Source: Clostridium sp. HBUAS56010
GTDB taxonomy: Bacteria > Bacillota > Clostridia > Lachnospirales > Lachnospiraceae
Direction of reading: 5' to 3'
NCBI RefSeq assembly: GCF_007115105.1
Contig: NZ_SULJ01000003.1
Span: forward strand, 186,001 to 250,000
DNA: 64,000 nucleotides
Of the stretch, positions 32,970-41,507 are shown piece by piece. The translations under genes and the position numbers were made by a program. Below the pieces are notes generated by a model that saw only the letters and a program-made list of their open reading frames with translations, made no database searches and was not told the DNA's origin. Within the stretch, counting starts at the first letter, position 1; every line of letters starts with the position of its first letter.

Positions 32970-33887
32970 CTATCCACCGATTACACACCGAAAACCGAAG
33001 TTTTCCACAATTGCCTTACATTCTGAAAGATCTTCCGGATTCAGCGGTTTTACATGTTTCAGCTCGTAATCTTTTCCTAATAATTCATACTTATTTTCTC
33101 CAAATGAATGATAGGGGAGAAGATGTATGGTTCTTATACCGGTCAGTGTTTTTGCAAATTCTGCAATGGCGCCGATCGCCTCCGTGGAATAATTAAAACC
33201 AGGAATTACCGGAACCCGGATTACCGTATTCGATATCTGGGTGATGCGGGGAGCATTCTTTATAACTCCTTCATTGACAGCCCCCGTAAACCGCCTATGC
33301 TGTTCCGGGTCCATATGTTTCACATCTAAAAGAACCGTATCCACATATGGTATAACTGCTTCAACTGCCTCAGCACTTCCAATTCCAGTTGTCTCAATGG
33401 CTGTGTTCCAGCCCTGGCTCTTGCTGGCTTTTAAAAGTTCTGAAGCAAACTCATACTGCACCAGCGGCTCCCCTCCGGAAAGGGTGATTCCCCCTCCGGA
33501 ACGGCGGTAAGTGGTTGCATCCTTTTTCAGTTCCCGCACAACCTGCTGGATAGACATGGTTTTTCCTTTTGAAACCAGGGCACCTGTAGGACATGTATTG
33601 GCACATTCTCCGCATCCAGTGCACAAATCTCTGTCAATCCAGTTTTCATTCTCCGGGCTGATGGCTCCCGCCTTACATGCCTTTATGCAGCGTCCGCAAT
33701 GAATACATTCATCTTTCTTATACATCATGACTGGCTTTATACTCTGGGATTCCGGATTGCTGCACCACTGACAGGAGAGAGGACAACCCTTTAAAAATAC
33801 GATTGTACGGATTCCCGGACCATCGTGCAGGGAAAACCGCTGGATATCAAATACGGTTCCCGTCAGATTATAATTAATCGAATCCAT
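32970..33887 (-). CDS. glycyl-radical enzyme activase (radical SAM)
   Basis: 305 residues. The radical-SAM cluster motif CPLSCQWC uses C35, C39 and C42, preceded by RFSLHDGPGIRTIVFLKG. Two ferredoxin-type clusters follow (C61, C64, C67, C71 and C89, C92, C95, C99), the insertion found in activases of glycerol/diol dehydratase and choline lyase but absent from PFL activase. GGGITLSGGEPL is the SAM-binding strand. It makes a glycyl radical on the dehydratase encoded 32 bp upstream, using SAM and a reductant (flavodoxin or ferredoxin). Confidence 0.95.
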   Translation of the reverse strand: MDSINYNLTGTVFDIQRFSLHDGPGIRTIVFLKGCPLSCQWCSNPESQSIKPVMMYKKDECIHCGRCIKACKAGAISPENENWIDRDLCTGCGECANTCPTGALVSKGKTMSIQQVVRELKKDATTYRRSGGGITLSGGEPLVQYEFASELLKASKSQGWNTAIETTGIGSAEAVEAVIPYVDTVLLDVKHMDPEQHRRFTGAVNEGVIKNAPRITQISNTVIRVPVIPGFNYSTEAIGAIAEFAKTLTGIRTIHLLPYHSFGENKYELLGKDYELKHVKPLNPEDLSECKAIVENFGFRCVIGG

Positions 33888-33919
33888 GCCGACTCCCTTC
33901 TTTTCTATGCCGGAACCCT

Positions 33920-36439
33920 TTACATGGTCTGCTCGGTACGGCTGATAATGTCATCCTGAACTTCTTTTGCAAGAACCGTAAACTGTGCGCTGTATCCTGC
34001 TACACGGACTACCAGATCTTTATGCTGATCCGGATCAGCCTGTGCGGCTAACAGTGTTTCACGATCAATAACGTTAAACTGAACGTGCATTCCTTTGTGG
34101 TCAAAATAGGAACGTACAATTGAAGCAAAATGCTTCAGACCATCATCTCCTGCCAATGCAGAGGGAAGGAATTTCTGGTTATATAAGGTTCCGTTTGAAT
34201 AATTGGCATGATCCAGTTTTGAAACTGACATGGCAGCGGCAGTCGGGCCATTGGTATCTTTTCCCTGTCTTGGTGATACACCGTCTGCTAAAGGTTTCTT
34301 AGCCAGTCTTCCGTCTGGAAGTGCTCCAACATCCTTACCGAATAATACATTGGCAGATACCGGATAACATCCCGCCTGGAACTGACCGCCTCTTGGGTTT
34401 TTATATTTTTCCACTTCATAGGAATAAATCTGTCCGCAGCGTCTTGCGATCATATCCACTTCATCTTCGTCATTTCCATACCATGGGGTATTCTCAAGAA
34501 TTCTCTTGATTTGGGCATAGTCTTCCTTATTACCGGAAGTCTGCTGTACCGGCTTGCTTAACTGTGCCTGTAAATCTGCAAGATTAATGGAACCGTTGTT
34601 GCTTAAAATTCGTTTTACTGCTTCATAAATTTTTGCTTCGTCTGTGATCTCTGCTGATGCTGCATTCTCGCAGTCATATCCGAAGTTATGATCAAGAGCT
34701 TCCTTTAACTGTGCCATTGTAATCTCTTTGTTTTCAAAGACATGTTTCTTAATGGCGCACAGGGAATCTCCCGCATCTGCTACACCAAATGCCTGAGGAC
34801 CGGTAAAGTTATAGATGGCTCCGCCTTCCTGAACACTCTTGCCGCGGCCAATACAATCATCAACCAGTGCGGATAAGAATGGAAGGGGTGCACGCTCTGC
34901 ATGAGCATAATCCACGCAGTTATCTGCTTCTGCAAGATGGTATACAAAATACTCCATCTGTTTTTTATATGCTTCAAAAAGCTGCTCTAAGTTAGTAAAG
35001 GAAGTAATCTCTCCAGTTACAGGACCTAACTGCTTCTCTCCAACTCTTCCGTTATTCAGAGTAATCTCTAACACTTTTGCAATGTTAAAGAATGCGGCAT
35101 CATGCCAGCCCTCTGTTTTATTCGGACACTGTGGTTCTACACAGCCGATGATACAATAATTTCTGGCATCTGCTAAGGATACTCCTCTGTTGCAGAGTGC
35201 CGGAACAATCACTTCATCGTTATACATAGCCGGAACTCCAAGGCCTAAACGAGTCAGCTCACAGGCACGGTAAAGGAATTCGTCCGGTGTATTCTGGTGA
35301 ACACGGATCGAGAAAGAAGGTGCAGGAAGTTTTACATGAGCAACTGCTTCCATACACATATAAGACATCTCATTGGTGGCATCAAGACCATCTTCTGTCT
35401 GACCGCCTACGATCAGGTTCTGGAATACTGCATATCCTGCAAATGCCTGAGCGGACACTTCATCTCTTGTCTTATTGACATCATTTAATTTTACCCATAC
35501 ACAGTCAACCAGTTCCTGTGCGAACTCATGGGAAATTCCCTGATCCATTGTAAGATATGGATTCATATACTGATCAAAACGTCCTGGTGAAATAGAATGA
35601 CCATTGGCCTCAATCTGAAGAAGGATCTGTACAAACCAGAAGGACTGGCATGCTTCATAGAAATTGGTTGCACCCTGTTCCGGAACCCGGTCACAGTTGG
35701 ATGCGATCTGAAGCAGCTCTGCTTTTCTCTTTGCATCGGGACAAACCGCTGCCATCTCTCTGGCTTTGGCTGCGTAACGATGTGCAAACTGAATTGCAGC
35801 CGTATATGTAATAATGAGAGCTTCATAGAAATTTTTCTTTTTAATATAATCAGGATCTCCGGTATTTAACTTTGCCATAGCTTCCATTACCTGACGGATA
35901 ATTCCTGTAAATCCGATCTTTAATACTTTGCCGTAATCTGCACATACATGACCAACACCGCCATAGAAGTAGTTTCCTACTGTAAATACGCCATAGTCGA
36001 TACAGTCCTTTGTTTCCTGGGACATATAGGATTCTGCCAGGGCACTGGTTGTCTTTCCATCCCAGTACTTAAATGCTTCTCTTAATTCTGTTTTAGTCTC
36101 CTGTGGAATCTGGAATGGATCTGCCATTCTGGTTCCCATGGTATCAAACTCTTTTTCTACCCATTCATAGGAAAACTCAGGGCAGATCTCGGTGGAACGG
36201 AGATTCTTTGTAATGGCACCTACAATTAACTCATCATCATGAATGGTAATAGGAAGGTTCCTGAAAATCTTATCCGCTGCCTTTGCTCTCCTCATAATTG
36301 GAGAAAGACCCTCTGTTTCTTTATAAGATTCTGTTACCAGAACGGCACGTTCTGACTCTACATATGGAACCGCGTTAACGATAGCACTCTTTAATTTTTT
36401 TACACGCTCCGTTGGCTCTGTAAACCCTTTTGCAAGCAT
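33920..36439 (-). CDS. B12-independent glycyl-radical diol (1,2-propanediol/glycerol) dehydratase
   Basis: 839 residues. Catalytic C433 and E435 lie in GCVEP; H164, H281, S282 and D447 occupy the positions that bind substrate in Clostridium butyricum glycerol dehydratase; the radical glycine is G815 in RVAGYSAQF. The overall sequence is close to that enzyme, but residues about 588-640 are an insertion with a helix EAKIYEAVKRILSNNG and a Q/S/T linker, which resembles an internal encapsulation sequence and explains the extra length (839 against about 787). It dehydrates a vicinal diol to the aldehyde. Propanediol is preferred by context (PocR sensor, PduP/L/Q); glycerol to 3-hydroxypropionaldehyde remains possible. 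It is the first gene of the BMC operon. Confidence 0.92.
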   Translation of the reverse strand: MLAKGFTEPTERVKKLKSAIVNAVPYVESERAVLVTESYKETEGLSPIMRRAKAADKIFRNLPITIHDDELIVGAITKNLRSTEICPEFSYEWVEKEFDTMGTRMADPFQIPQETKTELREAFKYWDGKTTSALAESYMSQETKDCIDYGVFTVGNYFYGGVGHVCADYGKVLKIGFTGIIRQVMEAMAKLNTGDPDYIKKKNFYEALIITYTAAIQFAHRYAAKAREMAAVCPDAKRKAELLQIASNCDRVPEQGATNFYEACQSFWFVQILLQIEANGHSISPGRFDQYMNPYLTMDQGISHEFAQELVDCVWVKLNDVNKTRDEVSAQAFAGYAVFQNLIVGGQTEDGLDATNEMSYMCMEAVAHVKLPAPSFSIRVHQNTPDEFLYRACELTRLGLGVPAMYNDEVIVPALCNRGVSLADARNYCIIGCVEPQCPNKTEGWHDAAFFNIAKVLEITLNNGRVGEKQLGPVTGEITSFTNLEQLFEAYKKQMEYFVYHLAEADNCVDYAHAERAPLPFLSALVDDCIGRGKSVQEGGAIYNFTGPQAFGVADAGDSLCAIKKHVFENKEITMAQLKEALDHNFGYDCENAASAEITDEAKIYEAVKRILSNNGSINLADLQAQLSKPVQQTSGNKEDYAQIKRILENTPWYGNDEDEVDMIARRCGQIYSYEVEKYKNPRGGQFQAGCYPVSANVLFGKDVGALPDGRLAKKPLADGVSPRQGKDTNGPTAAAMSVSKLDHANYSNGTLYNQKFLPSALAGDDGLKHFASIVRSYFDHKGMHVQFNVIDRETLLAAQADPDQHKDLVVRVAGYSAQFTVLAKEVQDDIISRTEQTM

Positions 36440-36887
36440 AAAATATCCTCCTTCTACATAATAAGTTTTTGGATGATTCCTCTGTCCACATCATATCGCA
36501 TCCATACGAAAATAATGAAACATTTTTAAAGCATAAATAATGTACAATCCAGACTTCTTCTGTTTTTCCCCTGCCAACCGTGCTTTTAAAACCCTTTTCA
36601 CACTGGTTTTTATGATGTCAGAATTCACGAATCCGTTATACTCTGTCTTACCGGAGTGTCAAAGCAGGATGTATGGACTGGAACAATGGGTTTTCAGACC
36701 TTCCCCAGACATATGCCTCCGCTTCATGTAATCTACAGACTGGTTTTATGTATTATCAAGACCTGCCCTTTATCTGCCGTTTGTATTGGATCGTCCCTTT
36801 TTTCGGATTGGACTGTCATTGAAGCCAGAGGAGTTCCCCTTTATAATAATGTTAAACCTATGAAAGTCCTTACCAGGAGGTATTTGT
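36440..36887. promoter_or_regulatory. divergent control region of the BMC operon and the PduO-C-like gene
   Basis: 448 bp without a supportable gene. For the plus-strand gene, TTGAAG (36819-36824) and TATAAT (36842-36847) are 17 bp apart, and CCAGGAGG precedes its ATG. For the BMC operon on the minus strand a TATGAT box lies near 36491-36496 but I see no good -35, as expected where an AraC-type activator is needed. The middle (36540-36800) shows short open frames without ribosome sites and no recognisable riboswitch; binding sites of the response regulator are probably here. Confidence 0.5.
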
Positions 36888-37346
36888 ATGAATGATTCCC
36901 AAATGACGGGAGATATTGCAGCGGCTGTAATACAGGCTTTAAAGGGAGAGAGAATGACCTTAAAAGAAGCTTTGCTTTTAATCGAACGGGGGGAAGAGAT
37001 GGCAAGATCCATTGCAGTTCCCATGGTCTTTACTGTCGTGGACGAAGGTGGGAACATGGTTGCCATGCACCGTATGGATGATTCCCTTCTTGCAGGAATC
37101 GCAGTTTCCAATGCAAAAGCCTATACATCAGTTGCCCTTCGTATGTCAACCGAAGAAGCTGCTAAATCCGTTCTTCCCGGACAGCCTCTTTATGGGCTTC
37201 AAGAAACCCACCCAGGGAAGTTCTGTGTCTTTGGAGGCGGAGTCCCCATTACCTTCAACGGCCGTCTGATCGGCGGACTGGGTGTTTCAGGAGGAACAAC
37301 AGAGCAGGATATTACCGTAGCAAAATACGCCGCCGGCATCTCTTAA
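36888..37346 (+). CDS. PduO-C/GlcG/HbpS-family protein with encapsulation-like N-terminus
   Basis: 152 residues. The C-terminal about 125 residues are a haem-degrading/HbpS-like (DUF336) domain: LTLKEALLLIERGEEMARS, FTVVDEGGNMVAMHRMDDS, KAYTSVALRM and the glycine-rich GGGVPITFNGRLIGGLGVSGG. Residues 4-18 (SQMTGDIAAAVIQALKG) resemble a BMC encapsulation helix joined by a short linker. In Pdu systems the related PduO C-terminal domain binds haem or corrinoid; here there is no B12 enzyme, so its job is unclear. It is divergent from the dehydratase gene and has its own promoter and terminator. Confidence 0.85.
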   Translation: MNDSQMTGDIAAAVIQALKGERMTLKEALLLIERGEEMARSIAVPMVFTVVDEGGNMVAMHRMDDSLLAGIAVSNAKAYTSVALRMSTEEAAKSVLPGQPLYGLQETHPGKFCVFGGGVPITFNGRLIGGLGVSGGTTEQDITVAKYAAGIS

Positions 37347-37380
37347 ACGCCACGAACGCAGGATGCGTAATCAATCAGAC

Positions 37381-37428
37381 AAAAACAAGCATGAGACAAC
37401 CCTTTTCAGGTATCTCATGCTTGTTTTT
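37381..37428. terminator. bidirectional terminator
   Basis: 16-bp perfect arms (37381-37396 with 37413-37428) with A5 before and T5 after the stem, between the convergent PduO-C-like and membrane-protein genes. Confidence 0.95.
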
Positions 37429-37445
37429 AATTGGTATAAAGATTG

Positions 37446-38330
37446 TCAGGGAAGAAAGAATCCATTCCCAAACAATATATTTACAAGAAATGTGAAGATA
37501 AATATGGTACATGCCGGCGGATCCACATGGGTATCGCAATGGCTGTTAAGAGTCTTCACAATAAAATCACCAAATAATGCAGTCAGAATTCCAAAGACAA
37601 CTCCCATAAGCGGATTGCCGGAAATCACCGCTGCCAATGCCGAAATCAGGGCAATGTGATGGGTTGAAGGAACTGCAAACCCGGTCTGGGTAAACATCAG
37701 AGAAAATGCCGCAATTCCAAAACAGAGAACAGGGAAATTCCCAATAGCAGCTTCTGACGCTCCGGCCGCTGCCATTGTCTGGTACACAAATCCGGTTGCT
37801 GTCCCGATTCCGCCGCCAAGAAGCACATTGCAGAATAATCCCTTTCCAAGCGTTATGTATTCTCTCTTTTCTCCCGATTCTGTTTTTCCAATCAGACCGC
37901 TGCTTCCAAATGCAAACCGTGCAATCAATCCAGATATAACAACGGTGATTCCAGGAAGATCGGTATTCAGACGTAAAACACTGCCTGCTCCATAGTGAAT
38001 CACAAACCCAAGGACACCAAACACACCGCCCACGACCAAGGTCATGGGATCATTCAATCCAAACAGAGGAGACAAGATGTCCGTGCCGCTTTTAAGAAGC
38101 TTCTTTTTTCCTGCGTAAGCCGCCGCTGCCACGCCGCCTGCAAAAGCAACATGAGGACCAAGGTAGGAACCAAAGGCAACATAACCGATGGTTACGTCTC
38201 CTCCCCCCGCCATCGCCACTACCGCTCCTGCTATGGCAAGCAGTCCCGTCAGTATAAATGCCGGCAGCGCTCCTAAGTATGCTCCAATGATTCCTCCCCC
38301 AAATGCCCCGATGAAAGCAAAAATATCCAT
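37446..38330 (-). CDS. glycine-rich multi-pass membrane protein of the BMC locus
   Basis: 294 residues with about eight to ten hydrophobic helices rich in Gly, Ala and Ile; the start is FAFIGAFGGGIIGAYLGALP. Two conserved-looking histidine motifs stand out: PSTHHIALISALAA and SHCDTHVDPPACT, plus polar loops at 70-85 and 145-165. The first part (1-60) and the part around 220-260 look like a distant internal duplication. I do not recognise the family. Its position 68 bp after the kinase gene and next to a diol BMC suggests a channel or transporter for diol, aldehyde or acid, but that is inference. Confidence 0.6.
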   Translation of the reverse strand: MDIFAFIGAFGGGIIGAYLGALPAFILTGLLAIAGAVVAMAGGGDVTIGYVAFGSYLGPHVAFAGGVAAAAYAGKKKLLKSGTDILSPLFGLNDPMTLVVGGVFGVLGFVIHYGAGSVLRLNTDLPGITVVISGLIARFAFGSSGLIGKTESGEKREYITLGKGLFCNVLLGGGIGTATGFVYQTMAAAGASEAAIGNFPVLCFGIAAFSLMFTQTGFAVPSTHHIALISALAAVISGNPLMGVVFGILTALFGDFIVKTLNSHCDTHVDPPACTIFIFTFLVNILFGNGFFLP

Positions 38331-38397
38331 GTCTTTCCTTCTCCTTTTGCTCTTTTATTTTAAGCCCTTTTAACCCCACTCAGGCTTATAAACTGTT

Positions 38398-39591
38398 TTA
38401 TGAAACGATGGAAATTGTCTCTCTGGCAATGGCTAATTCTTCATTTGTTGGAATCACTAAAACGGCTACTTTAGAATCCTCAGTGGAAATTAACTGTTCG
38501 CTTCCTCTTTTTGCATTTGCTTCCTCATTTACTCCAATTCCTAAAAATGCAAGCTGGTCACAGACTTTCTTTCTCATGGCTCCATCGTTTTCCCCTACCC
38601 CTGCGGTGAAGGCAATGGCGTCAATTCCACCCATGGCTGCTGCATAAGCACCAATGTATTTTACAACACGGTATGTAAAGGCATCCAGGGCAATCTGTGC
38701 TCTGTGGTTTCCCTCTTCTGCTGCCTTCATAATATCACGAAAATCGCTGGATACTCCGGATACTCCAAGAGCGCCGGATTTTCTGTTGAGCACATCAAGC
38801 ATCTCATCAATGGTTAAGTTCTCTTTATTCATCAGATACTGCATGGCGCCAGGATCTACGTCTCCGCTTCTGGTTCCCATTAAAAGCCCTTCTAAAGGAG
38901 TAAATCCCATACTGGTATCTACAGACTTTCCATTCTTAACGGCTGAGATACTGGAACCGTTGCCCAGATGGCATACCACAATCTTCATGGACTCATAATC
39001 TTTCTTCAGATATTCTGCCACTCTCTTAGAAACGTAGCTGTGGCTGGTTCCATGGAATCCGTATCTTCTGATCTTATACTTCTCATAATACTCATAAGGA
39101 AGACCATAGAGGTAGGACATCTCTGGCATGGTCTGGTGAAATGCCGTATCAAAGACTGCCACCATAGGAGTCTCCGACATCAGCTCCTGACACGCTCTTA
39201 TGCCGGTTAAACTGGCTGGATTATGAAGAGGTGCCAGAGCACAGCATTCTTCAATTGCCTTTAATGCTTCCTCTGTAATAAGGGCAGAAGAGGTGAAAAT
39301 CTCTCCTCCATGGGCAACACGGTGTCCAACTGATCCGACTTCATCTAAACTTTTTATAACACCCGACTGTTCATCGGTGAGCAATCTCTGCATGATTTTA
39401 ACTGCTTCTTTGTGTGTGGGCATAGGTGCAACGGTTACACTCTTCTCTCCGCCCTTTTTCTGGTAAGTGACCTTGCTCTCATCAATTCCAATCCGCTCGC
39501 AAAGTCCAATTGCCAGCACTTCCTCTGATTCCGGGTTGATTAACTGGAATTTAAGGGAAGAGCTTCCGCAGTTAATTACCAATGTGTACAT
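38398..39591 (-). CDS. ackA: acetate kinase family (acetate/propionate kinase)
   Basis: 397 residues from the ATG at 39591 (AGGAGGAACAATT upstream; the longer frame to 39615 has none). Signatures: [51 protein letters not shown] and [13 protein letters not shown]. It phosphorylates ADP from acyl-phosphate. There is no pta next to it, and PduL is in the adjacent BMC operon, so it may serve as the propionate kinase (PduW role) for that pathway as well as general acetate kinase. It has its own upstream gap of 157 bp to argR. Confidence 0.93.
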   Translation of the reverse strand: MYTLVINCGSSSLKFQLINPESEEVLAIGLCERIGIDESKVTYQKKGGEKSVTVAPMPTHKEAVKIMQRLLTDEQSGVIKSLDEVGSVGHRVAHGGEIFTSSALITEEALKAIEECCALAPLHNPASLTGIRACQELMSETPMVAVFDTAFHQTMPEMSYLYGLPYEYYEKYKIRRYGFHGTSHSYVSKRVAEYLKKDYESMKIVVCHLGNGSSISAVKNGKSVDTSMGFTPLEGLLMGTRSGDVDPGAMQYLMNKENLTIDEMLDVLNRKSGALGVSGVSSDFRDIMKAAEEGNHRAQIALDAFTYRVVKYIGAYAAAMGGIDAIAFTAGVGENDGAMRKKVCDQLAFLGIGVNEEANAKRGSEQLISTEDSKVAVLVIPTNEELAIARETISIVS

Positions 39592-39748
39592 AATTGTTCC
39601 TCCTGCTTCGTTCATCTACCTGATTATACCTTTCAGACAGGAACATTATATCATCAGGACAACCTGCTTTAAGTGCATTATACAGACAGGAAAGCAGTAA
39701 AATACATACCAGTTTTTTTCTGGCTCTTACCTTTTAAGACAAATACGG

Positions 39749-40213
39749 TTATAATGGAATATCCTGGAACTGGCGGACAAGCTGATCTGTCATTCCTTCT
39801 TTTGAAATTACAAATATCGTATCATTTCCGGCAATGGTTCCTATGATTTCCCGCCAGTCCAGTTCATCAATAACGGCACAGATTGATGCTGCCATTCCTG
39901 GCTGGGTGGTAATTACGATGATGGTTCCAGAGCATTCCACACTCACAACTGCCATGGAAAAAAGGACAAACAGACGATGACTGATCTGATGCTTTGGTAT
40001 TACCCTGCTCTTTTCATATCCCTGTCCATCCGGACGTTTTACCAGACTCATTTCACGGATATCTCTTGACAGGGTTGCCTGGGTCACATGAATTCCCTGT
40101 GCCCTCAGACGTTTTCTCAAAGTCTCCTGGGTTCGGATGGAATCATCCTCTAACAGCCTTAAGATGATTCTCTGACGTCCCCGTTTTATGTTCTCTCTTT
40201 CTGACTCGTTCAC
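39749..40213 (-). CDS. argR: arginine repressor ArgR/AhrC-type
   Basis: 154 residues. Winged-helix N-terminus with QETLRKRLRAQGIHVTQATLSRDI and the hexamerisation/arginine-binding C-terminus (VVSVECSGTIIVITTQPGMA, IIGTIAGNDTIFVI). The linked genes arcA, arcB and arcC suggest it acts as the arginine-dependent activator (ArcR/AhrC role) of the deiminase pathway rather than as the biosynthetic repressor. It follows the tandem-AraC regulator by 15 bp and is probably co-transcribed with arcA-arcB-arcC. Confidence 0.9.
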   Translation of the reverse strand: MNESERENIKRGRQRIILRLLEDDSIRTQETLRKRLRAQGIHVTQATLSRDIREMSLVKRPDGQGYEKSRVIPKHQISHRLFVLFSMAVVSVECSGTIIVITTQPGMAASICAVIDELDWREIIGTIAGNDTIFVISKEGMTDQLVRQFQDIPL

Positions 40214-40228
40214 GCTTTTCCTTTCCCT

Positions 40229-41473
40229 TTAATTCAAAAGTTCTGTCTTTCCCACTCGAAATTGATTGGGAAGTACATGCCTGAGTGCTAAGAAATTTCT
40301 CCGGAACGTCCGGACTGTGCCATATCCTACTTCAATTGCAATATCTTCAATTGGCATATCTGTAAGAATCAGCAGTTCACTTGCCTTATTAATTCTTAAC
40401 CGATGAAGAAATTCGTAAAAGTTACATTCTGTCTGAGCGAGGAAATGCCGATTCATTTCCTCTATGGTGATTCCGAATTTTTTGGCACACTGAGAGGCTG
40501 TAAGATCCTCCCTGTAATTCTTCTTTAAGTACTCCACCAGTCGGTATTCCAGTTTTTTTTCTTCTATATTAATGATTTTAAGTACCTTCTGATACGTTTT
40601 ACGGTAATCGCTGATTCTGTTTTCCATACGGCTTAAAAATACTTTTGAAATATGGGCAGAATCCACGAATCCCAAAATGTCCGCTATTTCCTCTAAGGTC
40701 AGATCTGTATACAACAGATAATTAAGACTTTTTGCAATCCTCATCTCATTGAGCAGTTGAGGAAAGGAAAGGCCTGTGACTTTGTCTATGTAATCCCTTA
40801 CAGAAGAACAGCTCATATAAAACTGCCTGGAAACGGTTCCAAGGGTTAACTTCTCACTTAAATGCAAATAAATATAACGTAATATTAAAACACGGTTATC
40901 ACTGTCAACCTGCCCCAGATCCCGGTCTTTTCCTTCTTCCACAGATCTGCAAAAGGCAATCATCAGCGAAGACAGCCGCATGACAACACTCATTTCCTGA
41001 TAGGATTTTCTTTTCCCACAGAGAAGAACGGATTCTACCCCCACTTCCTCTCTAATCCGTTTAAACAGGTACTCCACCTCTTCCCTGATCTCCTCTGTGA
41101 GGAAGGCAACAGGTGATTCTTCCAGTCTTTTTAATACGGATACAGGATCATAGATACTGGAGGATGTCTTTAAAATATCTGCTACCACATCATAGTTATA
41201 CCGTATTACCTCAAACGTCAGCGGTTCCTTAACCTGGATCATCTGCGTGCAGACCCAGGGCAGAATGGAAAGCATCACTCCTGCCTTTAACTGGAAGCAC
41301 TCCCGGTCAATCATCAGAGTTCCTTTTCCCTTCTTCACAAGAAGGAATCTGGAACCCTGATGATACAGGGGAACCGTGTTTTCTGATGCCGTTTCATAAT
41401 CAAACGTGCATATGCTTTTCATATCAATTCTGGAGCAAAACTGGGATTGCAGTTTTTGATACTCCTTCATCAT
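40229..41473 (-). CDS. transcription regulator with two AraC-type DNA-binding domains
   Basis: 414 residues from ATG 41473 (GGAAGG upstream; 41470 is also ATG). The first about 190 residues resemble a cupin/sensor part (RFLLVKKGKGTLMIDRE). A first AraC domain lies at about 200-300 (LTLGTVSRQFYMSCSSVRDYI and LTLEEIADILGFVDSAHISKVF), and a second at about 318-412 (LTASQCAKKFGITIEEMNRHF and MPIEDIAIEVGYGTVRTFRRNF). Two complete AraC domains in one chain are rare. It is placed between arcC and argR, so it probably controls arginine catabolism; the ligand is unknown. Confidence 0.8.
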   Translation of the reverse strand: MMKEYQKLQSQFCSRIDMKSICTFDYETASENTVPLYHQGSRFLLVKKGKGTLMIDRECFQLKAGVMLSILPWVCTQMIQVKEPLTFEVIRYNYDVVADILKTSSSIYDPVSVLKRLEESPVAFLTEEIREEVEYLFKRIREEVGVESVLLCGKRKSYQEMSVVMRLSSLMIAFCRSVEEGKDRDLGQVDSDNRVLILRYIYLHLSEKLTLGTVSRQFYMSCSSVRDYIDKVTGLSFPQLLNEMRIAKSLNYLLYTDLTLEEIADILGFVDSAHISKVFLSRMENRISDYRKTYQKVLKIINIEEKKLEYRLVEYLKKNYREDLTASQCAKKFGITIEEMNRHFLAQTECNFYEFLHRLRINKASELLILTDMPIEDIAIEVGYGTVRTFRRNFLALRHVLPNQFRVGKTELLN

Positions 41474-41507
41474 AATCAAATCCTTCCAGACCAATTTCTA
41501 TACACGG

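Noticed and set aside
33920-36439. Annotating the glycyl-radical enzyme as choline trimethylamine-lyase (CutC) or pyruvate formate-lyase
   Set aside because: The GCVEP motif is shared with choline lyase, but the substrate residues H164, S282 and D447 match glycerol/diol dehydratase, the long CutC N-terminal extension is absent, and PocR, PduB and PduL-type partners favour diols. PFL has two adjacent catalytic cysteines, not seen here.
36540-36895. Short plus-strand open frames in the BMC control region
   Set aside because: No ribosome sites, no recognisable composition or motifs, and the second overlaps the promoter and start of the PduO-C-like gene.
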